This document shows positions 10,893 through 23,019 of a DNA stretch of 64,000 bases, piece by piece. Position 1 is the stretch's first letter, and the number at the start of each line of letters is the position of its first letter. Below the pieces are notes generated by a model, which did no database searches, was not told where the DNA came from, and was given only the letters and a program-made list of their open reading frames with translations. The DNA comes from Dryococelus australis (lineage: Eukaryota > Arthropoda > Insecta > Phasmatodea > Phasmatidae): positions 16,320,295 to 16,384,294 of the forward strand of contig CM057002.1 in NCBI GenBank assembly GCA_029891345.1, read 5' to 3'. Both the position numbers and the translations under genes were made by a program.

Positions 10893-10895
10893 ATA

Positions 10896-12797
10896 TAGTC
10901 CATTCCCGATTGGAAGCGACTTATGAAAATCAACCTTTGAAAAAACACTCCAGGCATAACATGTCAACCTGTTTTTTTCAATAACCTGTATTCCACAAAT
11001 ATATAACACTGTGGTTAACTTTAGAGTACTGCATTGTTGAATAAATGAAACTTTACCTTAATATCTTCTATAACTTGTAATATTTATTTCTTTTTAAATG
11101 TGAATTAACAACAGCGAGAGCAGCGACGTGTTGGCAACGGGCGGTAAAAAATAGTTCACAGTTAAGATATTATTTTAACCTAGTTTGTTAGTATACTATG
11201 TGTAAATTAAACGGTGCCTATTGAAATATTGAAATATTTAGGTAGTCCCGATGGCAATATATCTCATTTTTACAGTTTAAAATAACAGCTGAAAATATCG
11301 TGAGTAGGTCGTAATGGTACAGTGTTGTTTTATCGAACGAGAGCAACTTTGAAGCAACTGTCTGCTGAGCGAGGCTTGGCGGTCTCTCTCTCTGTCTGTC
11401 TCTCTTTCACACTCGGGAAGTTTCACTTCGCTAGTACGTGTTCAAATTGTACGTGTTTTCAATTGCAGCACATTCCATACTTATTACAGCAAAATAATGA
11501 TTTACAACTGAAAAGATTTTAATGTTAGAATATCTATTTTAATATATTTATATATGATGGCGGGGCAGAAACAAAGTGAAGTTGGTAGACGTGGCGAGCC
11601 ATGACACAGCGTGTTGCTGTTTTACCAAACGAAGCGTAAATTATACTTACTTCGAAAAATACTTCAAATTACCACATCATGTTTGTAGACGTGTTTATTA
11701 AACCGACCTAGGCAAGTTACGATGTTGTGATAAATCTGTGTTTCCACGGCAGTAATAAATATACTGTGACGTGTGTGTCGTTAATTATTGCATCTATGAA
11801 ATGGCGTGTCTTTGTGCATCGTGGTCGATACGCTGGCCATGTGTGTGCGTGATTTCAAATATTTGATATTAACTATTTATACGTTGTAAATGTGAACTGT
11901 TTTAATGGCGAAGTTATTTATTTACATCCACGTGTGTATTTATCACAACGTTGTACCTTTGCCCTGGTGGGTGTTTGAAACACAGTCGTATAACGTGATT
12001 TACCACCAATCAACAAAATAACCAAGTCCAGCCCCAATAAATTTCAATAAACCTAATACACAGTAATTAACAATGCATATAAATATGAGCGGAATAAAAG
12101 TTACATAGGGCATATTTGTGTGCATGTTCACTCCTATATTTTAAGTTTCTATAACAAAAAAATGAGCGACAAGAGTTGCGTGCTTGATTTTAATGTCGCT
12201 TTTTTGTTGGACTGTCTATTCCTTCGTTCGAACTGAGGCCGTCCTTTTAAAGAAATAACCCAACACATATCAATAGCAAAAAGTTAAATACTACAGTTCA
12301 TTACCCCGCAGTTGTAACGGTGTTTAATACAGTCGCGGCAAAATATTAACGTGCATTACGTGTAATGTGCTATGTCGTGGAAAACAAATATGTTAATGTA
12401 ACGTAACCGTAAGAACTATCGTTAATTCAGGCATTCTTAAAACGTCATAAAGCTGACCTAAATAATGTTATGGGCCTAAACTGTGAATATTCGTACGAAA
12501 TGGTTTTTGAAATAGACCTTAGACAGAATTCTTTGAAAAGCTGAAAACAGTAAACAACACATTTGACAGGTATAAAAGTAGAAGTCACATTTTAATGTTT
12601 ATTTTTGGGTGTAGCGAAAGTATACGAACACATGTACAAACACACACAATGGCATGTAAACATTGATTTTGACAGATGCTACATGGCATTCACATGGCAA
12701 TGTTTGTTTACATTTGGCGGAAGGATACGAAACGGGCCTGCAAGTAGATATTTAGCAGGGCTCTGAGAAAGTTGCTTCCAATGGGGAATGGACTATA
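10896..12797. mobile_element. MITE-B-related 1.9-kb non-autonomous transposon
   Basis: Left end TAGTCCATTCCCGATTGGAA and right end TTCCAATGGGGAATGGACTA are inverted copies of about 25 bases, flanked by TA on both sides. This is consistent with a TA target site (Tc1/mariner type). The 1.9-kb interior is AT-rich with only short open frames, so this is a long deletion derivative or filler-bearing element with no transposase. Confidence 0.75.
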
Positions 12798-12899
12798 GGT
12801 GTATAGGGCAGCGAAGCCTAGCATGCAGTCAAGGTATAGTGCAAAATCAGCGCGTCTCTACTTATAAGCATTGAAAAAAAAAAAAAAAGAAAAAAAAAA

Positions 12900-13113
12900 A
12901 GCGGAACAATTAATTTCAGTAATCAAAAATGTCCACCAGTCACTTTCAATTCGACGTTAAGACATGGAACTATCTTCCCCACTTCCCCTCCTCCGCCTTG
13001 ACTGACTTGACTACAGGCCGCACGTGAGACCTTGCGTACGTTAAAACAAATGCAGGTAAGGCAGTGCCATTTCTCAAAGGCAAAGGTTGACATGAAACGT
13101 GCTCACATAACCG
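12900..13113 (-). mobile_element. MITE-A, partial copy
   Basis: It resembles the right half of 32398-32796: AATTCGACGTTAAGACATGG, a GGCAGTGCCATTT segment and an eroded end reading GTGCTCACATAACCG. A poly-A stretch at 12873-12900 marks the left limit. Confidence 0.65.
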
Positions 13114-13448
13114 CGTATAACATCATTATCCCTTTGAGGGGTATGCATGTATATATTCGTGCCTACCTTTACATGGAAATTTCTTTTCTCTTAAATACAG
13201 AACTAACCCATTTATAGCTTTGCCGACTTTATCGGAATCTAAGTAAAAAACTACAACTTCTCAATATTCCAGTTTGTAAGAATAAAGCTGTTCTTTCTAG
13301 TAATGTTTCAACTGAAGACGGCGTATTGTAACACGTTTCGCATCTGTCGCGACACTTTAATTGGGACACAGTCTACGCTCAACTTCATTGGCCGAAGGCC
13401 AGCGAGTAATTAACGTTACAGAGTGTAAGAGGCGTGTCCGGTGTAGCC

Positions 13449-13555
13449 AGGACCAATAGGACAATGGCAAGTAGAAATAGAGAGACCAACACAGCTGATG
13501 TTGCTGTAGTGGAGAATATAGGCAGCTTACTTCAACCTTGTCTTCAGTGGCAGTA
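13449..13555 (+). repeat. short dispersed repeat R2, copy 2
   Basis: Counterpart of 1960-2065, same orientation, with GAATATAGGC and CTTGTCTTCAGTGGCAG. It lies inside a 119-codon open frame, which I regard as accidental. Confidence 0.5.
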
Positions 13556-14760
13556 CATTTTTGCCGTCTTCAAAGGGTTAATTTTAATTCACGTTGTTCG
13601 CATCATGCCCTACTTTGCAAAACACTTGTACAACTTCCTTTACTATTATTTATATTGCATTGCTCGGCTCCAAGATTTTATTCTGCCATTTTCTATTCCT
13701 TTCAACTTCTTGCTAATGCGGCAGACCTACGATGCTGAATGTCTCCTCATTCCTCCTGATTGGCATAAGGCTGGATCAAGCAAGTTTGACTGATTAAACT
13801 GCAGACACGTACAGACACGTACAGTATTTTGTGAATAAATTCCAGAACAAGCTAGACTTCAAATAACTGTACACACTTCAGTTTCTTCGTCAAGCTGTCT
13901 GGTCTGGAGTACGGGACACTCGATATTCGAAGATGCATGGGACTGTGGAGTTAATTCATTCAAACCACGAAATTCTCCTGGCTCGAGTAAGGTGCAAGGT
14001 GATTTTAAATGCTTAATCACATAACATATTGCCCCGAGTATAGGTACTCGTTCACGCCTGACATGTTGAGGAACAGAGGAAATCATGGTTGGAGCTGTGT
14101 GACTCCAGAGGCTAGCACCAATATGCGGACACCTCCTTTCCTTGGCCAATGCTATGGGTTACTCCTGAAACAACAACTACTTTACTATTGGTTGTTGTTC
14201 GTGCCAGATCTCTAATGACTGCCAGGGTCTTAATCGCTGGCTCAGGCAGTCCCCCCTCCCCCCCCCCCAACGCACAGACGCACAGTAGTCGACTGGCAGC
14301 TCCCCCGAACGGAGTAGGGCGGCAGATGCACCGGCAATTTTGTACGTGAATAATCGAAAGCGTATAGTCTTCTTGACTCCCACGCACTAGTTCCTCCATC
14401 TAACATCAAACCCGCAAATAATCCGGGAGGTCCCAGCAAGCAAGCTTGCAGGTCGGGGATCACCATTTACTGCGAGGATGACAGAAAAAAAAAAAAAACT
14501 GATGATATTGATCAAAAAAGCCTTCTTTTACAACTACGAGAACGGAAAATTCATGTGTAAGTTGAGGGGCCAAGAAAGCAAATTCAATCCTCTTCCTTTG
14601 CTTTAAATTATTATTTTTAATTAATTCTGAGACCCGAAATAACTCAAAAATTGCCAAATTTATTTGATTTTAATTCACATTTCCATTTCATGTGTTCGCA
14701 AAAATCTGCCACACCTAGGTAACTGCCTAGGCACTGATACACCTAGTAAAACCAAGCTAT
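13556..14760. other. no recognisable gene
   Basis: Several overlapping short open frames on both strands around 13860-14470 shadow each other and show no family motif. A C-run lies at 14262-14271 and an A-run at 14485-14499. Nothing else is supported. Confidence 0.4.
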
Positions 14761-14992
14761 AGGCTGTTCACGGTAAAGTGAGCACTTTTGAGGCCTAGTT
14801 ACTTTATTCTTTCAGCCATTTTTTAACCTTCAGCCACCTCTTTAAAATAAGAATTATCATGTAAATGATAAACACACTATGTATATTCTACCACACTCGG
14901 GAGTTAACGTCTAAGGCTAACATCAAATATATTTATTGACTATTATCATAAATGAGAGGACTTTCAAAAGTGCTCAATTAACCCTGAATAGC
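14761..14992. mobile_element. MITE-A copy, short (232 bp)
   Basis: The left end GGCTGTTCACGGTAAAGTGA is preceded by TATA. The right end (TTTCAAAAGTGCTCAATTAA) is eroded. The interior differs from the 9291 copy but resembles the short copy at 25371-25601. Confidence 0.82.
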
Positions 14993-15250
14993 AAATAATA
15001 GCTTAGGCGTGACATCAACAATCAAGAAAGAGTATAGCGACCAATTCAAAGAATATTTGTCTATTTCCTGAAGTGAATGAGACACCACGAATCCATGATC
15101 TTGTAGCATGTTCACGTCTGCGTACGACTTTATCGACACTCCAGACGTACTAGCAACCTCCCAGTCACCACTCCGGGGGAATACTCGACACATGTCTGTA
15201 CACGACCTACAATTGCACTGTTTCAAAAAATTTACTTCATTCTACGGAAG

Positions 15251-15975
15251 AGTGCTGGTAAAAATTTATCCAGAGGTGTCCGTAAACTCTCTGTAAAATT
15301 ACGGACACATTGATTTTCAAAAACGGACTTTCCGTTAAATTCACGGAACCTCTACATTAATTCTCTAGTTAGTTTTCTGTACTTATAGTTTAAATAATTT
15401 TTAGTATCTATTTTATTTTTATTTTCATTATGTATATACTGTGTATAAAAAAGTATTTAAAAAAGTTAAAAATTTTTATATACTTAATCAAGATTTGAAC
15501 CCGAGTCAAAAAAGTTGCAAGCTCACGACCCTAACTACTTTTTTGTTTCTTTCTTTCTCCCCCCCCCCCCCCCCCTTCATTTCGGAGCTCGTATAACTAC
15601 TGAATTTCTATATTACACACATGAGCAATTTTTTTTACTTTCTGTTAAAGTTAGTGCATTTTAAGTGTTGCTAAGTGTTACACACGCCTGTTAATATTTT
15701 TCAATGTTTGAAAGAACAGGTCTTAGTGCCGTGGATAACCTTAACTCACGCAGAAACGATAATTTTCTGGTTACAGTGGCCAAGAAAGTTTCGCGTGGAC
15801 TCGGCATTGTTCGTCCCCGAAACCAGAAGTTATAGAAAATACGGAGATTTTTCCATATTTTGTATTTACGCACTTAACTCCGTGTTTCGTCATTACGGAT
15901 TGCGTTTCCGTATATTTACTGTGCATATTCGTAAAAATTTACGTAGATATACGGTAAATTTTAACAGTGTGGAGT
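15251..15975. mobile_element. non-autonomous DNA transposon with ACGG-rich ends
   Basis: The left end has GTGCTGGTAAAAATTTATCC. The right end has ATACGGTAAATTTTAACAGT. These read as imperfect inverted repeats, and TTTCCGTATATTTAC-type motifs recur inside. A C-run sits at 15559-15576. A stretch at about 15489-15545 has a reversed tRNA-like B box (GATTTGAACCCGAG), suggesting a nested tRNA-derived fragment. No transposase is present. Confidence 0.5.
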
Positions 15976-16183
15976 ATAACAGTAAAACGCCGAGTCCCCC
16001 CCCCCCCTTTTTTTTCCTCTTCCTACCATGTACCTCCCTCCACCAAGGATAATGACTGAGATAAGCTCAATCAGTGTGACGGTGCATTCAGATAGCAATC
16101 CAGTTGACCAACTCCAAGCTCCGAACTGATACTGCTATGCGCCTTTCCCTCCCCCCCCCCCCCAGGCCGGCGACCTTCACTTT

Positions 16184-16400
16184 GGGGCCGCGCTGGTGCA
16201 GTGGTTAGACCACTAGCCTCCCACCTGTGCGAACCGGGTTCGATTCCCCGCGGATTTTTGCACGTGGGAATCGTGGCTTTCTCTGGGATCTCCCGCTTCC
16301 TCCGCCCTTGCATTCCAGCGCTGCAACACACTCACCTCGCTTCACCCTCATCGGCTCTCAATGCCTCGATGTTAAGAGCCGCCCAAATATCTTCACCCCG
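16184..16400 (+). mobile_element. SINE S1, best-preserved head
   Basis: The head has an A box (CTGGTGCAGTGGTTAG) and an exact B box (GGTTCGATTCC). The S1 body follows: GGAATCGTGGC, TTCTCTGGGATCTCCCGC, CTCATCGGCTCTCAATGC and AAGAGCCGCCCAAATATC. The order and spacing fit Pol III-transcribed, tRNA-derived retroposons. Confidence 0.88.
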
Positions 16401-16659
16401 AGAGCCGGAGCTGTATCTGTGTGCACACACGTATTGTTCGCGTCATTATCGGCGTCCTGCTTCCAACATACGACTTATCTGTATTCATCTTGTGTATTTT
16501 TCCACAGCATGTAAAATTTAATAATGTCGTGGTATCGCTTTATTCATACATCGCGAAACTATGATATCTACTATTATAGAAGTAAACATTTTAGAAATTT
16601 GCTAATTCTCACTCTTATATACATAAAAAAAAAAAAAAAAAAAAAAAACAACAAAGTAA

Positions 16660-16857
16660 AATCAATCCTTTCGAATTTCACAAATGTTCCCGTAACACTT
16701 TTAATTCAACGTCAAGAGACAGAACTACTTTCCCTCCATCGTTACCAACTTAACTGGGCGCACGTCCATTAGTGTACCAGGTAAAATATGCGCAGGTAGG
16801 GTCAGTGCCATTTTTCAGAAGTTTATTTCAAAAGTGCTCACTTTATCGTGAACAGCC
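16660..16857 (-). mobile_element. MITE-A, right part
   Basis: The right end is TTTATCGTGAACAGCC with AAAAGTGCTCAC inside. The interior matches 32398-32796. An A-run at 16625-16648 replaces the left half. Confidence 0.8.
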
Positions 16858-17123
16858 TTTACCAACTTTCTCGTCAGTCCTACAATCAGGAATTTCACGG
16901 GTTGAATGACCTGTAGGCCTATGTATGTGCTAGACTCCGCAGTCCTCAGTCGAGCCTTTGCAACCTGTCGATTGGCTCACGCACAAGTTTTGACCCCAGG
17001 CAAGGTGGCACGGGATTCGTTCTCTCTCTTACTGTAAGTTCGCTCATTGTTCGTCCAGAAATTTCTGGGCGCTGCGTGATCCAAATGCGGCGGGGGAAAA
17101 ACTGCAACTAAGATAGATAGTAG

Positions 17124-17540
17124 CTATAGTCTATTCGCGGTTCCTTCACTTTTTGTGAATCAAAACTTTGAAAAATCACCCCGTGTGTGACGTGTTTGTT
17201 TGTTTGTTTGTTTCCTCAATATCTCACGTATCACAAGCGTTTTGTTCTTCTATTAACACGAATGTATCTTATTTTGTGTTCGATTCAACTTTTACTTATA
17301 TTTTATTGATAAATTACCTACATTTAATCTAATTAACATTAAAATATGTGTTTTTGTAATACCTAGTAAGAAATAGTCATTGTAAAAATTATTATCACAC
17401 AGGATGCTCATGAATGCGGCATGTTGTCCCCCAGGTGTAATTTTTCGAGACTTGGTTTGCATGAGGCGGAGGAATATCCTGGAAGTAGAACTTTATTTTT
17501 AGTTTCAAAAATGTTGGAAGTAACAGTGAACGGACTATAT
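17124..17540. mobile_element. MITE-B copy (about 417 bp)
   Basis: The left end TAGTCTATTCGCGGTTCC and right end GTAACAGTGAACGGACTA are imperfect inverted repeats, each next to TA. Inside are TTTGAAAAATCACCCCGTG and AATATCCTGGAAGTAGAACT, shared with 8120-8352 and 39895-40235. There is no coding capacity. Confidence 0.82.
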
Positions 17541-17809
17541 GCCGTACTAAGCGAAATGCTTTCAGCTTTGAACCTGTATGAAGTGTAGAGGGAACATGGA
17601 TGGTAGAGTGCACATACATGCAAGCTGCGTAGTAGCCAATCTCCGCGTTCCAACATTGGACTTCTGTTCTGCCAACAGGAGTTTCGAAAACGGCCTGGTT
17701 ATGGTCCAGGGTCGTGGCACTGTTTGTATGAAATAATAGTGCTTTGAGGTGATGTGCCATTCCTCCGTGGAGAGATTTGGCTACTCTTTACACATCGAAG
17801 TGCGGATGA

Positions 17810-17922
17810 TGCGAGGTGAGTACAGAACATCTGCGGCGGGAACGGGAGACTCCGGAGAAAACCCGCCGACCAGCGGCGTGGTCCGGTACGATTCCCACAC
17901 GCGAAAATCCGGGAGCGACCCT
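17810..17922 (-). mobile_element. SINE S1 body fragment
   Basis: On the minus strand it holds the S1 motifs AATCGTACCGGACCACGCCG, a GCGGGTTTTCTCCGGAG segment and CCCGTTCCCGCCG. The head and 3' tail are lost. Confidence 0.7.
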
Positions 17923-18084
17923 GCCGTGAAAGCAACTCAGTTCGCCTCGCCGGCCCTTGTGTCGGACTGGCGGTGTTCGTTTACATTACTATACACAGAA
18001 TGGGGTTGAATTTGACCGATAAACTTCGTGAGGCGATTCCTTATGCAAAATAAAGTGGCAAATATGTGGCATGTTTATCATTAG

Positions 18085-19115
18085 TACTAAATAAGATACT
18101 CAATTTAATAACAAATTTATTACAGTGTTAAACATCGCATGCACTTTTCTGGGATTCAACAAAAGAGTTAAAAAAGGAACACACTTCAAAGCAGACTTGG
18201 GTGCGCGCATAAGGAGCCATACAAAGCCACGAAAGCACTAAAATAATTAAAAACGATTCCAAACAGTTAAATAGCAATGCTTAACAGAGGAATATACAAC
18301 GTACGCACTTAATCCTTTTACTGAGAATACTATTAAAAATCTCACCGCCTTCTCCGCCGGGCACCGTTCTGCGGCCACTCATAGCCGACGGAGCTAAAAT
18401 ATGATATAACACATTAAAAATAATTAAAATAATAAGATACAATGTTCCCCAGAAAAAAAAACCTTATATTTCAACAAGTAACAGAGGTGGGATACGCTTA
18501 GCTGGCCTTACCGAGAGAAGTCGGTGCGGTACCCGTCAAATGCGCCATCAGTTTTCGAGGCGAACTTAACCCAGCAAATAATCGAGCCCAAAATGTAAAA
18601 CATTTAGCCAGCTACAAACCATAATAAAGTAAAGTGCTGTTTAACCAACATCACAATTGAACGGACTAAAACTCAAAACCTCAAAACACATTATCAATAA
18701 GCTTGAGGCGCTTCAAGAATAGACTCAAGTTAATCAAATTTACTATAACTCCCTCGGCAACTCACCTGTTATCTAGAATCGACATTAGTCGAACATTGTG
18801 CGTGTCAGCTACACCTTAGCTGAAAACTCCCTTAGCGCACCATGATACAATAATTTCCCATAGCCTAGGATCGGAGCAGAAGTATTCAGTAACAGGCCTC
18901 GGCGCTGGTCCAGAAAGAAGTGCCCGAGAGTGCCCAAAGCACTTCAGCTCACTACTCGGGATTAAACTTGAACCAATTACAGGGCAGCACGACTGCGCAA
19001 GCTCGGAAGGAGGGGATTACTAAGAGATGGGCGGGAAATAGGACACGGAGGCGCCCTAGAAGGTGGTGAGGCCGGAGCAATTAGTCTTTACTATTCGCAG
19101 CGCACTCTAAGCGGC
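18085..19115. mobile_element. insertion of unknown class in the left arm
   Basis: This block of about 1.03 kb has no counterpart in the right arm, which is continuous across the same point. CAAATAT occurs at about 18057-18063 and again at about 19109-19115, a possible target duplication. The interior has no open frame of note. It could be a solo LTR or a large non-autonomous insertion. The exact ends are uncertain. Confidence 0.5.
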
Positions 19116-19889
19116 GCAAATATATAGAATACTTTGTACCTAAACTAAATATTAAGGGGGAAATAAGTCCCCGAAAATTGAGATTTTGGAATGTATATTG
19201 CGAAATATTGGAAACCAGGTGAGATGAAAGTACAATTCGCGGAACTTTGTTTCATGATATCGGGATCTTAAGCCTAAGATGAAATTCACAACAATAACAC
19301 AACCCGTTAAGAAAATAACAGGGGTGGATACTCTCTTATTGCCGGAAACTTCATTACCTTAAGGAACTATGAACGTTTGATGCTGGTTTATTAAGCAGTA
19401 TGAGCTACAAAACAAAAATGGCCCCCTTTTTGCAACTGCCTAGGACCCACCGTATTCGTTAAAAACACACACAAAGATTCCGCTGCTGCGATACAGTGCC
19501 TCGTACGTAGGCAACATGCTCCGCGCGTGTATGACCACAGCACAGACGATAGTGGCGGACAAGGTTAACTCCTACTGTAAACAATGCGCACTATACATTA
19601 ATAACCAGCGATTGTGGCGATAGTCGGTGTGTGATTCCATACAAGACATAAAGATATTGGCATTGCCTACGTACCTGGAACTGCTGCTGCTGTGTACTGT
19701 GCGGGCTATTGAATGTTGAAACATTTGGTGCTGCAGTGTAGAGCAATGCCATCAAAACGCATCACATTTAAGTAGTATCAGGTAACACATTGCATTTGAC
19801 AACAAAAGACGTGGCATTACATAGGTTTTACTGTAGAAACACGTATCACATACACTTTTATAGGAAAGGTTCGATGGTACAGCCCCCAT

Positions 19890-20708
19890 GTTCAACACAC
19901 AGTTCACGTCGCCGCACCAACGATTGCCGGACACGTTTGAAAACACCCTCATTGTCCCGAATAATCCTTGCAGCTGCAACGATGCGGGCGAGGATTCCTC
20001 CGCGGTTTCATACACCAGGCTGGTCATGTAACCCCAGAAGAAATAGTCTAATGGATTCATATCTGGGGATCGTGGAGGCCAGGGAACAGAATCCCCACGG
20101 CCTATCCATCGTCCAGGGAATACGAGATTCAGGTGATTGCGCGCACGTCGCGAACTGTGGGCTGGGACGCCGTCGTGCTGGAACCACATGGCCGCTCGTA
20201 TTTGTAACGGGACCTTCTCGAGTAATGCCGGCAGAGCTTCCCGCAGAAATGCAGCGTACACATTGACGATTAGACGATGTGGTAACAGGTAGCGGCCAAC
20301 CAACATGTTAGATACTAAACCCGCCCCAGGCGTAGACACTGAATCGCTATTGATTCCCGTGGACGAATGGGGTGTGAGGATTTACATCCGCCCACTCGTG
20401 GATATTTCTACAATTCTGTATACCATCACGTTGAAAGGAAGCCTCGTCAGTGAAGATAATGTATCTGTCAAAATCAGGGTGCGTTCTGCGTTGTTCCAGA
20501 AACCACGCTACAAACTCCACGCGTCGAGGATAATCCGCAGGGCCCACTGCAAACACACGTTGTACATGGAACGGATGCAGTAATTGCTCATGAAGTACTC
20601 GACCAATGGTGAGGTGGCTTCTGTTGAGTGCTCTTGCAATAGTACACGCACTCACACGCGGGTTATTCTCAACATGCCTCAACACATCCTCTTCAAACCT
20701 GGAGAGGC
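19890..20708 (-). pseudogene. mariner-type transposase (DD41D spacing), broken
   Basis: The enzyme would cut and paste its element at TA sites. On the minus strand the order is a helix-turn-helix segment (RVSACTIARALNRSHLTIGRV), FTDEASF with the first aspartate (near 20446), WFQHDGVPAHSS with the second (near 20173), and WPPRSPDMNPLDYFFWGY with the third (near 20050). There are 41 residues between the last two aspartates, so it fits the DD41D group. Breaks: a TAG at 20347-20349, a frameshift near 20310, further shifts after VYETAEES, and a missing N-terminal DNA-binding part. All three aspartates survive. It lies between the arms of 17991-22610, but whether the arms are its own ends is not proven. 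Confidence 0.88.
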
Positions 20709-21504
20709 AGCATACGGATACGGAATAAATAGCCGTATAACATCTTATCCTGGGATATGCCTCCTATAATAATGAAAAAGGCATAGATATAGGGGAGCAA
20801 TGCCTCCCTAAACTGACGCAGAATAGATAAACAATGCAAACATATCGCATGCTTATCTATCTCGATTATGTCCTCGCTGTCCGTCTGCGCCCTGCATTCT
20901 GTCGTGTCACCTCCACACTTACACATTCTCTCAAACATCACTTCACAGATGCAAATGTGGTGTGGAGTGGCTGCTGTCTGTGCGGAAATCCATCCCTGTA
21001 TATTCTTTGTACTTTTCGTCCATTTCCCTCTGCCGCACCTAGACGAGTAGCATATCTGTCAGTTCCGGCCACGTAAAGCGTTCCATTTTGTGGACACAAC
21101 ATTCATATTAACTAACAGGAATGTAAATGATACGTTATAGATTGCTCAGATATTTTATACAATTTGTCTAAGGGGTTTAATGGGCCGCATTCGCTATAGA
21201 GCCTTTGGTGCCACGATAACAGTGGTGCCAGGTGTGTAACTGAACACGCCAAACTGCACAGAGCTGCTTAGTGTGGTATTAGTGCCAAACATACAGATCG
21301 CTCGAACAACTTGTCCACACATGTTTTATACTACCTGCTGTATCTGACACCTGGTTATATGTTTGCTCGCGAACGAATGGCCTGACAGTGTTGCATTATG
21401 GGAACGTTACTTTCAACTGTCGAGATGTCGTTCGTCAAAAGTAACACTTATTCACGCGCTAATAATTCAGTACGGCTACATGTACGTGTTTAGTTTGTGA
21501 GTTT

Positions 21505-21734
21505 AATGTATCATCGCAAGCGAGGTCATTAGACAAATGGACATACAATTGGACACTTGAAGGGAACTGAGGAAGAATTCGGCCATGGCCTTTATTAAGG
21601 AATCATCCCAGTGTTTCCCTGGAGTGACTTCGGGAAGCCATGTTACACAGAATTCTGGATGGCCTGACCAGGATTCGAACCCTCGTCCTCCCGAATGCGA
21701 GTCCAACAGTTACTGTTGCCCCACTTCACTCGGT
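21505..21734 (-). mobile_element. SINE S2
   Basis: On the minus strand the tRNA-like head contains GGACTCGCATTCGGGAGGAC and an exact B box, GGTTCGAATCC. A body follows with GGCCATCC, CACTCCAGGGAAACACTGGG and GGCCATGGCCGA. The same family occurs at 52353-52588. From memory, SINEs with this CCAGGCAAATGCCGGGATGG-type body are common in several insect orders. Confidence 0.85.
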
Positions 21735-23019
21735 GCGTGATTTATTAATGACGGGAGATGTTTATACGTCAAGTCAAGACTTTTACATTTGATGCTCGTT
21801 TATTAACACTATGACCTAGATAACACAGGGTTCTAGTCGCAACTGCCTAGGACCACCGCTTTCGTACGAAACGCACACACATAAAGCTTCCGCTGTAGCG
21901 ATACATGTCCAGACACATAAACAATAGTCTTTACAGTACATAGAAGTGACAACAATATGGTTCCAGGCACGTAGGCAATACCAATACTTCAAGTAGGGAT
22001 TCTCTCACCAACTGTTGCCTGGAATACATTATTGGATGCCGTATCGTAGGCTTCTTAATGCATGGTTGTTAACAATACGTAATAAATGCCCTCCACAATA
22101 GTTTGTACTGTGGGAAAAGCAGCTTACCACACACGCGTGTATGGCATATTGCCTACGTACGAGGCGCTGTATCGCTGCAGCGAAATCTAGAGGAATCTTT
22201 GTCCGCGTTTCAAACGAAAACGGTGGGTCCTAGACAGATTTTTGTTTCGTAGGTCATACTGCTTAATAAACCAGCATCAAATGCTCGTAATTCTCGATGG
22301 TAACGAAGTTGTCGGCAATAAGAGGGTGGCCACCCCTGTTATTTTCGTAACGGGGAGTGTTATTATTGTGAATCTGCTCTTAGGTTGAAGATCCCAATAA
22401 CATGAAATAAGTTTCTACGAATAATACTTTCATCTCATCTGGTTTCCGATATTTCGCACAATTACATTCCAAAATCTCCATTTTCGGGGACTTATTTTGC
22501 CCTTAATATTTAGTTTAGATACCAAATGTCCTATATATTTCCCACTTGATTTTGCATAATAAATAACCTCACAAAGTTTGTCGATCGAATTCAGCCCCAT
22601 CCTGTATGTATTTTTACCATTACCTACGACTATACACAGCATGCATGCATGCAGCGCATTACTATGTATCTTGCTTTTTTCTCATATAGTTGTTGTTGTG
22701 TATTACCCACGCTAACGTTTATTCATGTGTCTATTCTCTCATCTAAATATACAGCCTGGATGTCGGTGGGCGAAGGGAGGCTAGCTGTCGCTGAGGGGAT
22801 CCCAGTTGGTAGACACCTGTGGTATCAGACGATAAGGACAGCGGTGGGCGATTGTCGAGTGCGTGCAGGCCGATATGTATATGTGTGCTTTTTCAGACCC
22901 TACTCTCCTGCATACAACGGAAACTTTACAACATACTGTATGCATATATTTATTTTCTTTACATGAGTGGATGGTTGTTTCGTGTCCCCGAACTTCAAAG
23001 GTTTAGAAATCCTGACCAA

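Larger units (their letters stand above)
17991..22610. mobile_element. composite element with long inverted arms
   Basis: The left arm (17991-18080 plus 19116-19720) and right arm (22610 back to about 21905) are reverse complements. Outer landmarks are ATGGGGTTGAATTTGACC on the left and its counterpart near 22590. Next come TACCTAAACTAAATATTAAG (19137) and its counterpart near 22530, CCCGTTAAGAAAATAAC (19303), TGATGCTGGTTTATTAAGCA (19380), and CTCGTACGTAGGCAA (19501) with its counterpart near 22155. A further partial copy at 21778-21910 makes the right arm itself palindromic. The centre holds a broken mariner transposase. A non-homologous block interrupts the left arm. Confidence 0.78.

Noticed and set aside
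16184-16260. Possible tRNA gene with A and B boxes
   Set aside because: The body beyond the B box matches the SINE S1 family, and no cloverleaf closes with a proper acceptor stem.
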